From positions 806,001 to 870,000 of the forward strand of contig JAYXKI010000013.1 of NCBI GenBank assembly GCA_037892935.1: a stretch of DNA of 64,000 nucleotides, given 5' to 3'. A program made the position numbers and the translations under genes. Positions 60,319 through 64,000 of this stretch are shown here, in pieces; the first letter of the stretch is position 1; each line of letters opens with the position of its first letter. Under the pieces are notes generated by a model. It was not told where the DNA came from. It was given only the letters and a program-made list of their open reading frames with translations, and did not search any database. Source of the DNA: Phlebopus portentosus (taxonomy: Eukaryota > Basidiomycota > Agaricomycetes > Boletales > Boletinellaceae).

Positions 60319-63300
60319 TTAGCTCGAGCGCACCGCTGCGGCTTCCTGTGCCTGTTGCGCTAGCCTTGGATCGTGCTTCCTTTGCCATAATAACTCGGCC
60401 CACAATGCATGAGGCGGAATGTGACCCACTAAACAACGGAGTATCGAGAGCCTATTCGATTTAAGAGAGATTCCGAAATGTCAGCAATAACCCCGACGAC
60501 AAAATAAAGAAAACATACCAATTCGCCTTTTCTTCGTCCGTGTCTGCGAAGAAGGTAATTTCCTGGTTATTCGGAAAGACCAGGCGGAAGGAGCGTTCGA
60601 CACCGTACATGGCGTCGTAATCATCGACATCACGACGTTTCGATGCAACCTCCGGATCCTGGTCATCCTCGATGGCAGTAGCCTTTTTTAAGTCAATCGC
60701 AGCCATCGCTCGCTTTGTGACGTCGTTGAAAGCAACCAAGCTGCCGCCAATAACGCGCAGTTGTCTTCGTCGCCATGTCTGACGACTGGTCAGCACTTTT
60801 CCCACTCGCACAGTACAAGAACAGACAGAACTTACCGAACAGTCACCGCCAAGCTGGGTCAGTACACCTTCATGATAAGTCTTCTTATGCCAGCCAATAG
60901 TCTTCAAACCGCGATGGCATTCGTCTAGACTCTGGGGAAGTTGGTTCGGTGTGAGACCAGGAATCGGAGGAAGCCTGAAGATCTGAAGCACAATTTCGCC
61001 GATCGGTTGAGGTTTCATCGTCCCGCCCGCTCCGCCACCCTCCCCAGGAGCCTCAAGACGCTGACCAATAAGCGGGAATGCAGATTCGAATAATCTAGAA
61101 TCGCAATGCCTCGCAATGTCTTTAAATGCAATAAATGCTCGTGCGAGCGTTCCATCCTGCTTCATATATCTCGCAAGATTTTCCTGCATTTCAAAACGCA
61201 CAAGCGGTTCTGTCTGGGAACGACTGTGCTTGGCTACCTTCGGCTTTTTAGGTGTTCCGCCGAAGAAGCTTCTCATACCACGATGCTGTGTGGGTGAGGG
61301 CACAACTGCTTGAGGCGGCACCGCAGGCGGAGTAATCGCCTTGAACTGCTGAAGTATATGCGGATCTCGCCTGATGTTCACTGTAAGAGTAAATTCAAGT
61401 TTTGAATGTTCGAGCCTGCAGCAGAAATAGATCAGCACCCATTTGAAGGGTGAAATACCATATCTTACAGCTCAAATTCCTGTTCGATTCGTGCTTCCCG
61501 TGTGAGCCGGCATTCTGGGGTCGTGACATAGTGAACACCATTATTAAGAGTCAGACTGAACATTGTGAGCTGCGGTGGAATCGGCACAATAAGGCCTTTC
61601 AGCTTGAGGACTGCAAAAAATGATGAACGAGGAAATAGAATAATGTCAAATAAGTAGGCTGACCTTTGACGAACACCTTGCCATGGGCTTTTCCAGGCTT
61701 TTCCATAGCACGAATTGCCTTTATCTCTTGATTATACTCATTCTATAGTGGTGCTGCCATTAGCAACAATATTTACGGATGCGAGACGACTTACCATGTC
61801 ACTTGGTCGACGAACAGCTCTCCACGCCTTGTCCTCAATGTCCAGGCTTGGATCCACCTGCGCCATGGCAGCTTCCTGAGAAGACGAAGCATAGACAACA
61901 GCGTCATGTTCGCGAAGCTCATAAGTCTTCCATAAGAGAGAGTAAATGGTTAATATACGGGTGACATAGTTGAAACTATCTTTGGCACAGACCTTCTTAG
62001 GGTCATCCCTCTTCTTGAGTTCGCGTTGAATACTATCTGACAGCATTCCGTCGTCATTGTCTAGGTCTACTCCCAGAACACCACCACGTCGATGACGGAG
62101 GACGGAGACTCGTCGTTGCGCCGATGCACTCTGAAAATAGACATGAGAACCGACGAAAGCTTTACCGGTTGATCACTAACCTCGTTCATCATATCCTCTG
62201 CATCGCCAGTGCTCAAACTACGTCCCGCACTCGGCGGCTGTCCAGATTTTCGTTTGCTCGCCGGACTCTCATCGATTAACTTTCCTGAAGCATCTCGTCT
62301 CGGTGGTACGAAATATTCACCAGACTCACGCATTCGTGCCTCTTTGCGCTTCTCCTTGATCATCTCCTCGCGAGTCTGCCGCGCACTCTTCTCAGGTGTC
62401 TTCGGCGGAAGCGGAGGGGGCGCATCCGTGTCCATATCATCGCTTTCTGCGGGCGACTCGGAGGAGGTTGCGAAGACAGTCTGCTCGAGCAAACCGGCGG
62501 CTGAGCTAACACCCATCATTGATACCTCCGAAACACTTCGAGATATTGGCGGTCTCTCAGGTGTTGACGTTGTTGGCATAGTTGGCGGTGGTGCAGTGCC
62601 CGAGCGTTGTAAAGGCGGCTTATCTCGAACCGACTCACGCAGGTTCGCAAGCAACTCCGTACTCTCCTCGGTAATGAGCTCCGTATCAGTCATGCTGACG
62701 TCGCCCTCCTGGGGTGCAACGTCCACCTTCGCTCGAGAATCATTCCCGACGGAGGGTTCGACACCACTTGCGATGCTAACATCATCCACGAGCCTGTCGA
62801 GTGCGCTGCGCATGTCCATATCACCGATATCAACTCCTGGTCGGTTAAAGTCGAATGATGAAGATACCAGCGAGCGACCAGAGACTATCTTTGCAGGCGC
62901 AGATGGCGGCCGCTCATCAAAGTCATAGGTACGAGCCCGGCCGTGCTGGCCGACACGAGGTGGAGACGATATGGGTGCATCACGAGTAACGGGCAGACCC
63001 TCCACAGGTGGTTGAGGTACCGGTGCTGGACCATGCGAAGGACCAGCTGGCGATGGTGGAGCTGGCGAAGCTGAAGGAACGACAGATGGACGTGCTGGTG
63101 CAGGTGCAGGAAGAGAAGGCGATAGTGCTCTTTTTAACCGTTCTTCTAATGGTGGCCTTGACTGCGGGCGATCTATCTGAGAAGGCGTTGGAGGCAGTTG
63201 AGACAGTTCTTCCACCTCCATCTTGATATCTTCCCTTTCCGCCTCTTCAACCTTGGGCATTGACGATACCGAGGATGCAAGAGCCGGCGTGCCAAGTGGA

Positions 63301-64000
63301 CTATAGTTCTCCGCGGAGCGTTGCCGACTAAGCTTGCGCAGTACGTCTTCCCGGTTTATTCGAGGACTCATACTCCTTCGGCCGTCAGAGCCAACAAGGC
63401 TACTCGTACTTCCGATTTCACGCTGCGCGTACAGACCATTACTTCTCGGTGAATGAGGCGCAAAATCTGCGTTTTGATTCCCGTCGCCAACGGGAGACGA
63501 TGTTGGTGCTAGACCATCATGCTCTATCTCATGAGACCTGTGTGGTTCTGAGCGGATAGCGTCTGTTACCGTCCCTCCCGATCTGCTTGATTCTGTTCGT
63601 TCTCTCTCGTGTTCCTGATGAGGAATATCACGATCGTGCGATTCCTCGAAGTCCTCGCGCAAGCGAAGCCCAGAGACAATATTGTCCAGCGATTTATCTG
63701 ACCGCCCACCGAAAGAGAAGTCCTGTACGTGATCGTACGGCTCCCGCTCTTGAAACTGGTCGTGACCGTTATCGCTATACTCCAGTCCATCCTGCGGAGG
63801 AATCTCATGGAAGCTCGCCACGGACGTGTTCAAAGAAAGGTCCGGATCAACGTTCGCATGCTCGAAGTCGAGTTCTCCGAGCATACCAGATGTTTCACTG
63901 GTTGGTCCGAATACGTCTGTGGAATGAGTTTAAGTCGGAATGATTCAATCACGGATCAAGGATAAACAACGCACCATCATTGGAGAGTTTACTATCCTTA
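60319..64000 (-). CDS. Bud4/anillin-like protein with C-terminal PH domain, 5' end outside the window
   Basis: Cortical scaffold that links septins to bud-site selection and septation. Exons (5' to 3'): 63975->64000, 62181-63916, 61993-62130, 61795-61926, 61664-61742, 61469-61610, 60836-61415, 60519-60778 and 60319-60451, all in phase (about 1075 residues present). The N-terminal two thirds is disordered (Ser/Pro/Glu). Then come GGVLGVDLDNDDGML and an anillin-homology stretch (VYASSSQEA, KGLIVPIPPQLTMFSLTLNNGVHYVTTPECRL). The PH domain follows: TWRRRQLRVIGGSLVAFN, IDLKKATAIEDD, SFRLVFPNNQEITFFADTDEEKANWL, and an LVGHIPPHALWAELLWQ end. The C-terminal exon is found only by splicing after ...KANW. 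Intron 61927-61992 is inferred: a multiple of three, no stop. Family assignment is by pattern memory. Confidence 0.87.

Noticed and set aside
62209..62928. 239-codon frame opposite the Bud4-like gene
   Set aside because: Antisense shadow; the minus strand gives a phase-consistent multi-exon gene with a PH domain.
1..64000. tRNA, rRNA, CRISPR and LTR-retrotransposon signals
   Set aside because: Visual search for B-box-like GGTTCGANNCC strings found only matches in coding or unpaired contexts. No rRNA, CRISPR array, reverse transcriptase or paired LTRs were seen. A tRNA/LTR scan was not possible here.

Overview
The window reads as nuclear DNA of a filamentous basidiomycete, most likely an Agaricomycete. 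Genes are split by many 50-65 nt introns with GTRNGT donors. The protein set is fungal: a fungal-type PKA catalytic subunit, Swr1, a Bud4/anillin-type PH protein, a fungal OPT transporter and a Zn2Cys6 regulator. The closest matches I recognise by eye are basidiomycete-like.

Layout: the 5' part of a transportin (karyopherin beta-2) gene runs off the left edge (minus strand). About 5.5 kb without a supportable gene follows. Next is a six-exon oligopeptide transporter (minus, 6227-9740). From about 11255 to 45800 the window is organised by a large inverted segmental duplication. Two arms of about 8.4 kb (11255-19650 and 37450-45800, opposite orientation) flank an 18 kb centre. The centre holds a Yippee/Mis18-type zinc protein (24111-24869), a Zn2Cys6 transcription factor with two one-base frameshifts (29302-32901), a foldback hairpin and otherwise gene-poor DNA.

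Each arm carries, in mirrored order, the 3' end of a peroxisomal-type carrier gene, a DnaJ-like membrane gene, and an unrecognised four-segment membrane-protein gene. The body of that membrane gene is a tandem array of four repeated exon modules. Only the right arm has the full carrier gene, so the left arm looks like the derived copy. The arms are a mosaic: the membrane-gene end is nearly identical, while the DnaJ/carrier end is strongly diverged. Each arm has its own lesions and its own MITE with an empty site in the other arm. This duplication and its exon-module gene are the most unusual things in the window.

The right side returns to compact housekeeping DNA: the intact carrier and PKA catalytic subunit head-to-head, Swr1 (minus) converging on PKA, an AT-rich island that supplies the promoter and first five exons of an unidentified gene (57197-59553), and a Bud4-like septation/bud-site protein (minus) running off the right edge.

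All exon boundaries were derived by hand from splice motifs, reading phase and family conservation. No search or alignment program was run.
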